Shown piece after piece: positions 55,318 through 64,000 of a DNA stretch of 64,000 bases. The position numbers and the translations under genes were made by a program. The notes beneath the pieces are model-generated. The model was not told the origin of the DNA. It made no database searches and was given only the letters and a program-made list of their open reading frames with translations. The DNA lies in the NCBI RefSeq assembly GCF_014193375.1, contig NZ_JACHZF010000005.1:62001-126000 (forward strand). The letters run 5' to 3'. The stretch is from Halomonas campaniensis. Lineage in GTDB: Bacteria; Pseudomonadota; Gammaproteobacteria; Pseudomonadales; Halomonadaceae. Each line of letters begins with the position of its first letter. Position 1 is the stretch's first letter.

Positions 55318-57612
55318 ATGCCGCTTGGACTGGCCATTCCCCTGGCGCTGGCCGTGCTGTTCGGCGTGGCGCTGGGGAGCCAAGCCCCGCCGGGCCTGGG
55401 GGAGGGCCTCGGCCTCGCCGTGCTGTGGGCAATGGCCGGGCGACGCTGGGCCTGGCTGCTGCCGCTGGGGGCCATGGCCGCGGTGGCCGTCGCGGTACTG
55501 CTGGCAAGGGGCGCGGACCTGCCCGAGGGCCTGGTGCGCGAGGACCTGGCCGTGGAGGGACGGCTGCTCGAGGTGTCGCCGGAGGCGCGCCTCACCCGGC
55601 TGACCCTGGCCGTCGAGAGCTGTACCTCGCTGGCCGAGGGCCGGCTGCCCTGCGACGCCCTGCGGCGGGTTCGGCTGAGTGCCTACGAGGCGCCGGCGAT
55701 GCGGCCCGGCGAGCGCTGGTCCCTGGTCGTGCGCCTGCGCCCGCCGTCCGGCCTGGCCAACCCCGACACCTTCGATTACCGTGCCTGGCTCTGGCGGGAG
55801 GGGATCCAGGCCACCGGCTACGTGCGGCGCGATCCGCCGCCCCGGCGGCTGGCGCCGCCCGCACTCTCCCTGCGCCGCCCGGCGCTGGCCCATCTCGATG
55901 CCCGCGACCTCCCGCCGCGCCACGCCCGCTGGCTGGCGGCCCTGACCCTGGGGGCGAGCGAGCGCCTGACCCCCGACGACTGGGCGCTGCTCAATGCCAG
56001 CGGCACCACGCACCTGATGGTGATCTCGGGGCTCCACGTGGGGCTGGTGGCGACCTTCGTGCTGCTGCTGGGGCGCGGTGCCGCGCGACTGGCGACGCCG
56101 GGGCGATGGCGGCTGGCGGTCTGGCCCTGGTGGCTCGCCGGGGCGGCCGCGGTGGCCTATGCCGGCCTGGCCGGCCTCGAACCACCGGCCATGCGCGCCA
56201 TGATCATGACCCTGGTGGGGCTCTGGGTGGCCAGCGGCCGGCACGCGCCGGGGCCCTGGCAGGGCTGGTGGCTGGCGCTGGCCCTGGTGCTGCTGGTCGA
56301 TCCCCGTTCCGCCTGGCGGCCGGGGCTATGGCTCTCCTTCCTGGCGGTGGCGCTGCTGATCCTGATCTGGCAGGGCAGGCCCCGACCGCACGGGCTGCGC
56401 GGCTGGCTCCGGGCTCTGGTGCGCACCCAGCTGCTGCTGGCCCCGCTGATGGCCGCCGCCGTGCTCGTCGCCTTTGCCCGGCTGGCCCCGGCGGCGCCGC
56501 TGGTGAACCTCCTGGCCGTGCCGCTGGTGAGCAGCCTGATGGTGCCGCTCGGCCTGCTGGGCTGGCTGAGCGCCCCGCTGGCGCCGCTCTCGACGCTCTG
56601 CTGGTGGCTGTTCGGTCGCCTGGTCGAGCTCCTGACCGGGCTGCTCGAGCTGGCGGTCGAGTGGCTGCCGCTCTGGCTGCCGTCCCCCGACCAGGTGACG
56701 CCGCTGGCCCTGGCGCTGGGGCTCATGGCGCTGCTCTGGGTCCTGCCGGGGCTGGCCCGGGCGCTGCGCCTGGTCGGTTCCCTGGTGCTGCTGGCGGTGC
56801 CGGCGATCACCACGCCCCCGCCCGAGCTGGCGCCCGGCGAGCTGCGGGTGCGGGTCCATGACGTCGGCCAGGGGCAGCTGATCGAGCTGCGTACCGCCGG
56901 TTACCGGGCGCTCTATGACGCCGGGCCGCGCTTCGGCTCTGGCTTCACGCCCCTCGAGACCCTCTGGCCGCCCGGCCAGCGGTTCGACCGGGTGATCATC
57001 AGCCACGCTGACCTGGACCATGCCGGCGGGGTAGGGGGGCTGGTCGACCGGCACCGGGTCGGAGACTTCCTGGCGCCCCCCGGCGAGACGCTCGACGTGG
57101 CCTTCACGCCCTGCCGGGCGGGTGACGCCTGGGAGCGCGACGGGGTGCGCTTTCGCTTCCTGTGGCCGCCGGCCGACACCGCCGGCTTGTCCAGCAACGA
57201 CCGCTCCTGCGTGCTCGAGGCCAGTGCCGGCGGCCAGCGGCTGCTGGTCACCGGGGACGTCGGGCGCGAGGTGGAACGCGCCTTCCTGCTCGAGGCCGAG
57301 GCGCCGCTGACGGCGCTGGTGGCCGGCCATCACGGCAGCCGCACCAGCTCCGGGCCGCAGCTTGTCCAGCACCTGGTGCCGCAGCACGTGGTCTTCAGCG
57401 CGGGGCGCCACAATCCCTTCGGCCACCCGGATGACGGCGTGGTGCGACGCTTCCGTGGCGTCGGCAGCTGCCTGTGGAGCACCGCCCACGACGGCGCCGT
57501 CACCCTGTGGCTGGGGGATGGCCAGGCGGCGAGGGTGCGGGGGGAGCATCCGCTACCCTGGCGGCACGGCGGTGTCGAAGGGGGCTGCCTTGCGTTAGAA
57601 TCTCCCGAGTAA
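55318..57612 (+). CDS. comEC: ComEC/Rec2 DNA-uptake channel protein
   Basis: Inner-membrane channel through which single-stranded DNA enters during natural transformation. 764 residues: N-terminal DUF4131/OB region (about 25-160), Competence membrane domain with many helices (about 195-460; LMVISGLHVGLVATF), and a C-terminal metallo-beta-lactamase-like domain (about 505-740; HDVGQGQLIEL, SHADLDHAGG, AGHHGSRTSSGPQLV). The gene is intact, so transformation is possible but not proven. The ATG at 55318 follows GGGAGCAACGGA; the frame is open further upstream. Confidence 0.95.
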   Translation: MPLGLAIPLALAVLFGVALGSQAPPGLGEGLGLAVLWAMAGRRWAWLLPLGAMAAVAVAVLLARGADLPEGLVREDLAVEGRLLEVSPEARLTRLTLAVESCTSLAEGRLPCDALRRVRLSAYEAPAMRPGERWSLVVRLRPPSGLANPDTFDYRAWLWREGIQATGYVRRDPPPRRLAPPALSLRRPALAHLDARDLPPRHARWLAALTLGASERLTPDDWALLNASGTTHLMVISGLHVGLVATFVLLLGRGAARLATPGRWRLAVWPWWLAGAAAVAYAGLAGLEPPAMRAMIMTLVGLWVASGRHAPGPWQGWWLALALVLLVDPRSAWRPGLWLSFLAVALLILIWQGRPRPHGLRGWLRALVRTQLLLAPLMAAAVLVAFARLAPAAPLVNLLAVPLVSSLMVPLGLLGWLSAPLAPLSTLCWWLFGRLVELLTGLLELAVEWLPLWLPSPDQVTPLALALGLMALLWVLPGLARALRLVGSLVLLAVPAITTPPPELAPGELRVRVHDVGQGQLIELRTAGYRALYDAGPRFGSGFTPLETLWPPGQRFDRVIISHADLDHAGGVGGLVDRHRVGDFLAPPGETLDVAFTPCRAGDAWERDGVRFRFLWPPADTAGLSSNDRSCVLEASAGGQRLLVTGDVGREVERAFLLEAEAPLTALVAGHHGSRTSSGPQLVQHLVPQHVVFSAGRHNPFGHPDDGVVRRFRGVGSCLWSTAHDGAVTLWLGDGQAARVRGEHPLPWRHGGVEGGCLALESPE

Positions 57613-57650
57613 CCGGGCTCGAGAGACCGGGCATCTGCAGGGGGAAGCGC

Positions 57651-58343
57651 ATGGACATGATGGAGGCCCTGATCGCCGGGGGCTGGCTGATGCTGCCGCT
57701 GCTCGGCTGCTCGCTGCTGGCCACGGTGATCATCATCGAACGGCTGTGGACCCTGCGCGCCGGGCGCATCGCCCCCATGGGGCTGGGGCAGGAGGTCTGC
57801 TCGCTGGTGGCCCGCGGCCAGGTGAACCTCTACTGGCTCGAGAGTCATTCGCCACTGGGTGGCGTGCTGGCCGCGGGGCTGCGCAATGCCCGGCTTGGCC
57901 ATGAGCAGGTGAGGGCGCGGCTGCAGGAGGCCGGCACCGCGGTGATCCACGACATGGAGCGCTTCCTCAGCCCGCTGGGCACCATCGCCGCCATTGCACC
58001 GCTGATCGGCCTGCTGGGCACCGTGGTGGGCATGATCGAGGTGTTCTCGGTGATCGTCTCGGGCGACGGGGCCAGCCGCACCGCCGACCTGGCCGGTGGC
58101 ATCTCCCGCGCCCTGGTCACCACGGCGGCGGGCCTCACCGTGGCGATCCCGGCGCTGATGTTCCATCGGTACTTCCAGCGCCGGGTAGAGGACATCACCG
58201 TGCGCATGGAGGAGCAGGCCGGTCAGGTGGTGGAGTTCCTGGCCCACTATCCGGGTGAGCTGACCCTGGCGGAGCGCCACGAGGCCGAGGCCGAGCGCCA
58301 GGAGGCCGACGGGCGCATCGCGCCCCGGGTGCGGCAGCCGTGA
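57651..58343 (+). CDS. exbB: MotA/TolQ/ExbB proton-channel family protein
   Basis: 230 residues with three membrane helices (about 10-30, 110-135 and 155-180) and the family block IAAIAPLIGLLGTVVGMIEVF. Forms a proton-driven complex with the ExbD-like protein encoded next. The genes stand between comEC and msbA, as in pseudomonads, without a tonB gene; which outer-membrane process they power is unknown. Confidence 0.93.
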   Translation: MDMMEALIAGGWLMLPLLGCSLLATVIIIERLWTLRAGRIAPMGLGQEVCSLVARGQVNLYWLESHSPLGGVLAAGLRNARLGHEQVRARLQEAGTAVIHDMERFLSPLGTIAAIAPLIGLLGTVVGMIEVFSVIVSGDGASRTADLAGGISRALVTTAAGLTVAIPALMFHRYFQRRVEDITVRMEEQAGQVVEFLAHYPGELTLAERHEAEAERQEADGRIAPRVRQP

Positions 58344-58762
58344 GGTTGCCTCGCACCCGACGCGATCCGGTAGAGGTGAACCTCACGCCGCTGATCGACG
58401 TGGTCTTCCTGCTGCTGATCTTCTTCATGGTCTCGACCACCTTCGAGACCCGCCAGGCCCTGGAGCTGGAGCTCCCCGAGAGCGCCAGCGGGCTGGCCGC
58501 GGAGGCGTCGCCGGTGACCCTTGTGATCACCGCCGAGGGCCGCTACCGGCTCGGCGAGCGCGACCTCTCCGCCGCCGCCCTCGGTGACGCCCTGGCCGCC
58601 GAGGCCGAACAGGCCCGGGAGCACGGCCTGGTGGTGGAGGCCGATGCCCGGGCACGCCACGCCGACGTGGTGCGCGCCCTCGACCAGGCCGGCCTGCAGG
58701 GCATCCGCCAGGTGCGCATCGCCACCACCGAGGCTTCATCCACTCAAGCGGAGACACCGTGA
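58340..58762 (+). CDS. exbD: ExbD/TolR family protein
   Basis: 140 residues: one N-terminal membrane helix with the essential Asp (NLTPLIDVVFLLLIFFMV) and a periplasmic domain. GTG start at 58340 overlapping the exbB-like stop (GTGA); its own stop overlaps the msbA GTG. Partner of the preceding gene. Confidence 0.94.
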   Translation: MRLPRTRRDPVEVNLTPLIDVVFLLLIFFMVSTTFETRQALELELPESASGLAAEASPVTLVITAEGRYRLGERDLSAAALGDALAAEAEQAREHGLVVEADARARHADVVRALDQAGLQGIRQVRIATTEASSTQAETP

Positions 58763-60519
58763 ACCAGGACGGGACCCCACACCATTCGGGCTGGACGCTC
58801 TACCGGCAGCTGCTGGGCTACGTGCGGCCGCACTGGCGCTCCTTTGCCCTGGCCATCCTCGGCTATGCCATCTATGCCGCCTCGAGCACCGCCCTGGCGG
58901 AGATGATGAAGCGGCTGATCGATGGCATCCAGAACCCCGATGCCGGCTTCCGGCTGTTCCTGCCGCTGTTCGTGGTCGGCATGTTCGCCGCCCGCGGGCT
59001 CGGCACCTTCCTCGGCACCTACTACATGAGCAACGTGGCCCGCAACGTGGTCCATGCGCTGCGCTGCAACGTGTTCAACCACATGCTGCACCTGCCGGGG
59101 CGCTTCTTCGACACCCACTCCAGCGGCCACCTGATCTCGCGGGTCACCTACCACGTGGAGCAGGTCACCGGCGCGGCCACCAAGGCGATCACCATCCTGC
59201 TGCGGGAAGGCCTCTTCGTCATCGGCCTGGTGAGCTACCTGCTGTGGACCAACTGGATGCTGACGCTGCTGTTCCTGGCGGTGACCCCGCTGATCGGCGG
59301 CGTGGTCAGCTATGCCAGCAAGCGGTTCCGGCGCATCTCGAGCCGCATCCAGGCCTCCATGGGCGACGTCACCCACGTGGCCTCGGAGGCCCTCTCCGGC
59401 TATCGGGTGGTGCGTACCCACGGGGCCGAGGCCTTCGAGAAGGCGCGCTTCGCCGCGGCCAGTGACTACAACCGCCAGCAGAGCATGAAGGAGGCGCTGA
59501 CCAAGGCCATCAGCACCCCGGTGATCCAGCTGCTGGTGGCGCTCTCCCTGGCCGTGCTGGTGTGGCTGGCCATGTCGCCCGCCCTGATGGCCGACATGAC
59601 CCCCGGCGAGTTCGTCGGCTTCGTGACCGCCGCCTCGCTGATGGCCAAGCCGGTCCGCCAGCTGACCGAGATCAACAGCGAGATCCAGAAGGGCATCGCC
59701 GCGGCCGCCGAGCTGTTCGGCCTGCTCGACGAGCCGCCCGAGCGCGACGAGGGCGCCCGCGAGCCGGGCCGGCTCGCGGGGCGGGTGATCCTGGAGGGCG
59801 TGCGTTTCGCCTATGGCGAGGGCCAGCCCGAGGTGCTCAAGGGGATCGACCTCGAGGTGTCGCCGGGGGAGATGGTGGCCATCGTCGGCCGCTCGGGCAG
59901 CGGCAAGTCGACCCTGATGGGCCTGCTGCCGCGCTTCTACCGGCCCACCGCCGGCCGCCTGCTGATCGACGGCGTGCCCGTGGAGGAGTACCGCCTGGCC
60001 CCGCTGCGTCGCCAGATCGCCCTGGTATCGCAGCAGGTGACCCTGTTCAACGCCAGCATCGCCGACAACATCGCCTACGGGGAGCCCGATGCCGACCCCG
60101 CCGCCATCGAGGCCGCCGCCCGGGCGGCCCATGCCGACGAGTTCATCGATCGCCTGCCGGGGGGCTATGCCACCGTGGTCGGCGACAACGGGGTGATGCT
60201 TTCCGGGGGCCAGCGCCAGCGCCTGGCCATCGCCCGCGCGATCTTCAAGGATGCCCCGCTGCTGATCCTCGACGAGGCCACCTCGGCGCTGGATACCGAA
60301 TCCGAGCGCCATATCCAGGCGGCCCTGGAGGAGGTGTGCCGAGGGCGGACCACCTTCGTGATCGCCCATCGCCTGTCGACCATCGAGCGCGCCGACCGCA
60401 TCCTGGTGATGGAGCAGGGCGAGATCGTCGAGCAGGGCAGCCACGCCGAGCTGATTGACCGCGACGGGGCCTACGCGGCCCTTCATCGCCTGCAGTTCCA
60501 GGAGGCGCCGTCGTCATGA
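58759..60519 (+). CDS. msbA: Lipid A flippase MsbA
   Basis: Homodimeric ABC exporter that flips lipid A-core across the inner membrane. 586 residues: six-helix membrane domain (about 25-320), then ATPase with Walker A GRSGSGKSTLMG, signature LSGGQRQRLAIARA and Walker B LLILDEATSALD. GTG start in a four-base overlap with exbD. Its last 45 bases, including the stop, occur a second time at 60558-60602. Confidence 0.97.
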   Translation: MNQDGTPHHSGWTLYRQLLGYVRPHWRSFALAILGYAIYAASSTALAEMMKRLIDGIQNPDAGFRLFLPLFVVGMFAARGLGTFLGTYYMSNVARNVVHALRCNVFNHMLHLPGRFFDTHSSGHLISRVTYHVEQVTGAATKAITILLREGLFVIGLVSYLLWTNWMLTLLFLAVTPLIGGVVSYASKRFRRISSRIQASMGDVTHVASEALSGYRVVRTHGAEAFEKARFAAASDYNRQQSMKEALTKAISTPVIQLLVALSLAVLVWLAMSPALMADMTPGEFVGFVTAASLMAKPVRQLTEINSEIQKGIAAAAELFGLLDEPPERDEGAREPGRLAGRVILEGVRFAYGEGQPEVLKGIDLEVSPGEMVAIVGRSGSGKSTLMGLLPRFYRPTAGRLLIDGVPVEEYRLAPLRRQIALVSQQVTLFNASIADNIAYGEPDADPAAIEAAARAAHADEFIDRLPGGYATVVGDNGVMLSGGQRQRLAIARAIFKDAPLLILDEATSALDTESERHIQAALEEVCRGRTTFVIAHRLSTIERADRILVMEQGEIVEQGSHAELIDRDGAYAALHRLQFQEAPSS

Positions 60520-60602
60520 ACAGCATGGGAAGGCGCTGGCCGACGGGGGCACTTGCGGCGGCCCTCCATCGCCTGCAGTTCCAGGAGGCCCCGTCGGCAT
60601 GA
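60475..60602 (+). repeat. Duplicated msbA end / lpxK start junction
   Basis: Units 60475-60519 and 60558-60602 match at 42 of 45 positions, 83 bp apart. Each contains the last msbA codons (AALHRLQFQEAPS), the GGAGG ribosome-binding site, and the overlapping ATGA stop-start. Confidence 0.9.
60516..60602 (+). CDS. 28-codon micro-ORF bridging msbA and lpxK
   Basis: Starts at ATG 60516 within the msbA stop (ATGA) and stops at TGA 60600-60602 within the lpxK start (ATGA). The 28-residue product begins MNSMGRRWPTGA, loosely like the start of LpxK ([12 protein letters not shown]), and ends with a copy of the MsbA tail. It appears to be a by-product of tandem duplication; it may simply carry ribosomes from msbA to lpxK. 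Confidence 0.4.
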   Translation: MNSMGRRWPTGALAAALHRLQFQEAPSA

Positions 60603-61636
60603 GCGGCGGGCTGGGCGAGCGCTGGCTGGCGGCCGCCTACGGCGGCGCCGGCTGGCTGCGCGCGCTGCGCCCGCTGGAGGCGCTGTACCGCCGCGCCGTG
60701 GCCCGACGGGCGGCGGCCTTCGCCGCGGGGCGCCGGCCGGTGTGGCGCGCGCCGGTGCCGGTGGTCGTGGTGGGCAACATCACCCTCGGCGGCACCGGCA
60801 AGTCCCCGCTGGTGGCCTGGCTCGCGGGCCGGCTGGTCGAGCGGGGCTGGCGCCCGGGCATCCTCTCGCGCGGCTACGGCGGACGGTCGGAGGCCTATCC
60901 GCTGCGGGTCACGGCCGATACCCCGGTGGCGCAGTGCGGTGACGAGCCACGGATGCTCGCGGAGCAGACCGCCCTTCCCGTGGTGGTGGATCCGGACCGC
61001 CCGAGGGGCGCGCGCCTGCTGCTCGAGGCCGGCTGCGATATCCTGCTGTCGGACGACGGCCTGCAGCATCTGGCGCTGGGGCGCGACCTGGAACTGGTGG
61101 TGGTGGATGGTCGGCGCGGGTTCGGCAACGGCCGCTGCCTGCCGGCGGGACCGCTGCGCGAACCTCTGTCGCGGCTGGCGAGCGTCGACGCGGTGATGGT
61201 CAACGGCGAGCCGGCCTTCGCGGCGCCGGACGGGGCCTTCAGCATGCGGCTGGTGCCGTCGGGCTGGCGACGGCTCGGCGATGGCCGGCGGTGTCCGCTG
61301 GCCCCGCTGCCCTTCGCGGGTCCGGTCCATGGCGTCGCCGGCATCGGCAACCCGTCGCGCTTCTTCGCCAGCCTGGAAGCCCTCGGCGTGGCGGTGATCC
61401 CCCACCCCATGGCGGACCACCACGCCTTCCGTGCCGAGGACCTCGCCTTCGGCGACGACCGGCCGCTGGTGATGACCGCCAAGGATGCGGTGAAGTGCCG
61501 GGGCCTTGCCCCCGACGACAGCTGGGTGCTGGACGTGGTCGCTGCCCCGGATCCGGCCTTCGAGGCCTGGTTCGAGGCGCGGCTGGAACGATTTCGAGCG
61601 CCTCGGGAGACTGCCCGAGGCGGAGCAAGCGGCTGA
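60599..61636 (+). CDS. lpxK: Tetraacyldisaccharide 4'-kinase (LpxK)
   Basis: Adds the 4'-phosphate to make lipid IVA. 345 residues with Walker [33 protein letters not shown] and [19 protein letters not shown]. The ATG at 60599 sits in the second copy of the duplicated junction with GGAGG upstream. Clustered with msbA, as in most gram-negatives. Confidence 0.97.
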   Translation: MSGGLGERWLAAAYGGAGWLRALRPLEALYRRAVARRAAAFAAGRRPVWRAPVPVVVVGNITLGGTGKSPLVAWLAGRLVERGWRPGILSRGYGGRSEAYPLRVTADTPVAQCGDEPRMLAEQTALPVVVDPDRPRGARLLLEAGCDILLSDDGLQHLALGRDLELVVVDGRRGFGNGRCLPAGPLREPLSRLASVDAVMVNGEPAFAAPDGAFSMRLVPSGWRRLGDGRRCPLAPLPFAGPVHGVAGIGNPSRFFASLEALGVAVIPHPMADHHAFRAEDLAFGDDRPLVMTAKDAVKCRGLAPDDSWVLDVVAAPDPAFEAWFEARLERFRAPRETARGGASG

Positions 61637-61664
61637 CCCGCGGGTCGCCCCAGGAGGTTCGAGA

Positions 61665-61874
61665 ATGGACAAGGAGCTATTGGCCATGCTGGTCTGCCCG
61701 CTCTGCAAGGGCAAGCTCAAGTATCACCGCGAGGCCCGGGAGCTGCACTGTCTCTTCGATGGCCTGGCCTATCCGGTGCGTGACGGCATCCCGGTCATGC
61801 TGCCCGAGGAGGCACGGGAGCTCTCCGTCGACGAGAAGCTCCACGACTCCCCCGGACGCCCGGGAGAGGCGTGA
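61665..61874 (+). CDS. ycaR: Trm112-family protein (YcaR)
   Basis: 69 residues with the single CPLC motif and [13 protein letters not shown]. Small partner-like protein of unknown role, regularly found between lpxK and kdsB. CAGGAGG precedes the ATG; the stop overlaps the kdsB start. Confidence 0.93.
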   Translation: MDKELLAMLVCPLCKGKLKYHREARELHCLFDGLAYPVRDGIPVMLPEEARELSVDEKLHDSPGRPGEA

Positions 61875-62662
61875 TGGCGGCGCGCGAGTACATCGCCGTC
61901 ATCCCGGCGCGGTTCGCCTCGTCGCGGCTGCCCGGCAAGCCGCTGGCGGAGATCGCCGGCGAGCCCATGGTGGCCCATGTCTGGCGCCGGGCCTGCGAGA
62001 GCCTGGCCGCCCGGGTGGTGGTGGCCACCGACGATGCGCGCATCCGCGAGGCGTTGCTGCCCTGCGGGGCCGAGGTGCTGATGACCCGGGCCGATCACCC
62101 CTCCGGGACCGACCGCCTGGGCGAGGTGGCCGAGCGGCTGGGGCTCGCCGACGACGCCGTGCTGGTCAACGTTCAGGGCGACGAGCCGCTGATCCCCCCG
62201 CGGCTGATCGACCAGGTCGCCGATCGGCTCTTCGACGACCCCGAGGCCTCCATCGCCACCCTGGCCGAGCCGATCAGCGATGTCGAGAGCCTGTTCAACC
62301 CCAACGTGGTGAAGGTGGTGCGGGCGCTCAGCGGCCGAGCCCTCTACTTTTCCCGCGCGCCGATCCCCTGGGACCGTGACGCCTTCGCCGCCCGGCCCGA
62401 GCTGCTCGAGACCGATGCCTGGCTGCGCCACATCGGCCTCTACGCCTACCGTGCCGGCTTCCTGGCCGACTACCGCGACTGGACGCCGTCCCCCCTGGAG
62501 CGCCTCGAGCATCTCGAGCAGCTGCGCGCCCTGCACCATGGCCATGCCATCCAGGTGGCCCTGGCCCGCGAGCCGCATCCGGCCGGGGTCGACACCGCGG
62601 AAGACCTGGCGCGGGTGCGCGCCCTGCTGGCCGATGTCCATGACGACAAGGGAGGTGCCTGA
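61874..62662 (+). CDS. kdsB: CMP-Kdo synthetase (KdsB)
   Basis: Activates Kdo with CTP for LPS core assembly. 262 residues with [36 protein letters not shown] and [12 protein letters not shown]. The start is ATG 61874 or the GTG directly before it (61871); both overlap the ycaR stop. Confidence 0.97.
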   Translation: MAAREYIAVIPARFASSRLPGKPLAEIAGEPMVAHVWRRACESLAARVVVATDDARIREALLPCGAEVLMTRADHPSGTDRLGEVAERLGLADDAVLVNVQGDEPLIPPRLIDQVADRLFDDPEASIATLAEPISDVESLFNPNVVKVVRALSGRALYFSRAPIPWDRDAFAARPELLETDAWLRHIGLYAYRAGFLADYRDWTPSPLERLEHLEQLRALHHGHAIQVALAREPHPAGVDTAEDLARVRALLADVHDDKGGA

Positions 62663-63138
62663 TGAGAGTGCTGTTCGTCTGTCTCGGCAACATCTGCCGT
62701 TCCCCCACCGCCGAGGGGGTGTTCCGCCGCCTGCTCGACGAGCGCGGGCTGGCCCATCGGGTCCACGTGGACTCCTGCGGGATCGGCGACTGGCATGTAG
62801 GCAAGGGGCCGGACGCCCGGGCCCGGGAAGCGGCGGCCCGCCGGGGCGTCGACCTCTCCGCGCTGCGTGCCCGCCAGCTGGATGACGCGGACTTCGCGGC
62901 CTTCGACTACCTGCTGGCCATGGACCACGACAACCTGGCCGCCATCGAGTCCCGCCGGCCCGCCGACAGCCGGGCCCATGTCGGGCTCTTCCTCGAGTTT
63001 GCGGGGATGCCCGGCCGCGCCGTCCCCGACCCCTACTACGGCGGTGAGGCCGGCTTCGAGGAGGTGCTGGACCTGGTCGAGGCGGCGTCCCGCGGGCTGC
63101 TGGAGGCCGTCGAGGCCCGCCTGGAGGCCCGGCCTTGA
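62662..63138 (+). CDS. Low-molecular-weight protein tyrosine phosphatase
   Basis: 158 residues with the catalytic loop CLGNICRSP (Cys7, Arg13) and the general-acid motif DPYYGG. The family includes Wzb, which controls capsule export with a tyrosine kinase, and general phosphatases; no kinase gene is near, so the substrate is unknown. It overlaps kdsB by one base and murB by four. Confidence 0.95.
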   Translation: MRVLFVCLGNICRSPTAEGVFRRLLDERGLAHRVHVDSCGIGDWHVGKGPDARAREAAARRGVDLSALRARQLDDADFAAFDYLLAMDHDNLAAIESRRPADSRAHVGLFLEFAGMPGRAVPDPYYGGEAGFEEVLDLVEAASRGLLEAVEARLEARP

Positions 63139-64000
63139 GCCTGGCGCTCCAGGCCGACCATGACCTCTCCCGGGCCAATACCCTGGGGCTGCCGTGCCGC
63201 GCCGAGCACTTCGCCGCGCCGACGACCACGGCCGAGCTGAGAGAGGCCCTGGCGCTGGCCCGTCGCGAGGCATGGCCGCTGACGGTGCTGGGCGGCGGCA
63301 GCAACCTGATCCTGCCGGCCCGCCTGGCGGGCCTGGTGCTGCGGCCGGCCATGGATGCCTGGTGGCTGGAGGCGGGCGAGGGCGACGGCGTTCGCGTCCA
63401 CGCCGAGGCCGCGGTGGTCTGGCATGACCTGGTGATGGCCCTGGCCGGTCGGGGCCTCTGGGGCACGGAGAACCTGGCGCTCATCCCGGGCCACTGCGGC
63501 GCCGCGCCGATCCAGAACATCGGTGCCTATGGCGTGGAGCTCGGCGAGGTGCTCGAGGCCGTGCACCTGGTGCATCTCGAGGACGGTCGCGAGGCGGTGC
63601 TGTCTGCCGACGACTGCGCCCTGGGCTATCGCGACAGCATCTTCAAGGGGGCGCTGGACGGCCGGGTGGTGATCACCCGGCTGGTCATGCGGCTCTCCCG
63701 CTCGCCGCGCCCGCGACTCGGCTACGGCGACCTGGCCGCCCGGGTGGGCGTCGCGCCCAGCGCCCTGGAGGTGGCCGAGGCGGTGTGTGCCATTCGTCGC
63801 GAGAAGCTGCCCGACCCCGCCTTGCTGGGCAATGCCGGCAGCTTCTTCAAGAACCCCCTGGTGGCGGGCGAGCAGGCCGCACGCCTGCTCGCCGCGTCGC
63901 CCGACATGCCGCACTTTCCCCAGCCGGACGGACGGGTCAAGCTGGCCGCCGGGTGGCTGATCGACCGCTGTGGCCTCAGGGGCTGGCGGGAGGAGCACTT
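63135..64000 (+). CDS. murB: UDP-N-acetylenolpyruvoylglucosamine reductase (MurB), cut by window edge
   Basis: FAD enzyme that reduces the MurA product. 288 residues are visible: FAD-binding VLGGGSNLILP, the block PGHCGAAPIQNIGAYGVEL, LGYRDSIFK with the active-site region, and GNAGSFFKNP. The block usually reads P-G-(T/L)-(V/I)-G, so the His-Cys here is unusual. The likely start is the TTG at 63135 (TTGA overlap with the phosphatase stop); no nearby ATG or GTG fits. Confidence 0.95.
   Translation, partial: MSLALQADHDLSRANTLGLPCRAEHFAAPTTTAELREALALARREAWPLTVLGGGSNLILPARLAGLVLRPAMDAWWLEAGEGDGVRVHAEAAVVWHDLVMALAGRGLWGTENLALIPGHCGAAPIQNIGAYGVELGEVLEAVHLVHLEDGREAVLSADDCALGYRDSIFKGALDGRVVITRLVMRLSRSPRPRLGYGDLAARVGVAPSALEVAEAVCAIRREKLPDPALLGNAGSFFKNPLVAGEQAARLLAASPDMPHFPQPDGRVKLAAGWLIDRCGLRGWREEH

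Overview
The window is about 64 kb of GC-rich (roughly two-thirds G+C) chromosome from a gammaproteobacterium. Gene order, the 'short' HisG, LPS genes (kdsD, kdsB, lpxC, lpxK, msbA), a cytochrome bc1 operon, sspAB and a Pseudomonas-like division cluster point to the Oceanospirillales/Halomonadaceae (Halomonas-like). This placement is inferred from gene content and gene order as I remember them, not from a search. Nearly all of the DNA is conserved core genome. I saw no phage, plasmid, IS, CRISPR, tRNA or rRNA gene.

Layout. (1) 1-5.2 kb: a kdsD / Ca-Na antiporter pair on the minus strand, divergent from the phospholipid-transport operon mlaFEDCB. (2) 5.3-9.0 kb: ibaG-murA-hisG-hisD. (3) 9.0-13.2 kb: a DegS/AlgW-type protease (minus), a Nif3-like protein, a YhcB/ZapG-like division protein (minus) and zapE. 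(4) 13.4-18.4 kb: rplM-rpsI, petABC, sspAB. (5) 18.5-21.8 kb, minus: lpoA-yraN-diaA-dolP. (6) 21.9-40.8 kb: rsmI, RNase P RNA, then the complete dcw cell-wall/division cluster from rsmH to ftsZ, followed by lpxC. (7) 40.9-46.9 kb: dciA (minus), a small predicted secreted protein, secA, argJ and a Nudix-ThiE fusion. (8) 47.1-49.2 kb: aguA-aguB for agmatine breakdown (minus). (9) 49.4-64 kb: a Sel1 lipoprotein coupled to a GGDEF-EAL membrane protein, lolCD, a DUF2062 protein, comEC, exbBD-like genes, msbA-lpxK-ycaR-kdsB, a low-molecular-weight tyrosine phosphatase and the start of murB.

The theme is envelope construction: peptidoglycan precursors (murA to murG, mraY, ddl, ftsI, lpoA), divisome assembly (ftsL/Q/A/Z/W, zapE), LPS (kdsD, kdsB, lpxC, lpxK, msbA), outer-membrane lipid and lipoprotein traffic (mla, lol, dolP) and secretion (secA). 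Many neighbours overlap by an ATGA or GTGA, so translational coupling is common.

The most interesting items are not standard genes. A 123-codon reading frame directly upstream of secA encodes a signal peptide and ends in an Arg-Gly-Pro-Pro motif, like a secretion-monitor arrest peptide. Two copies of a roughly 110-120 bp palindromic intergenic repeat occur at 11.2 and 48.1 kb. Two gene ends (msbA and the yhcB-like gene) carry tandem duplications of their 3' ends; the msbA one creates a 28-codon micro-ORF that bridges msbA and lpxK. Eleven perfect copies of a 7-bp repeat lie just past aguB. RNase P RNA sits directly before rsmH with no mraZ in between.
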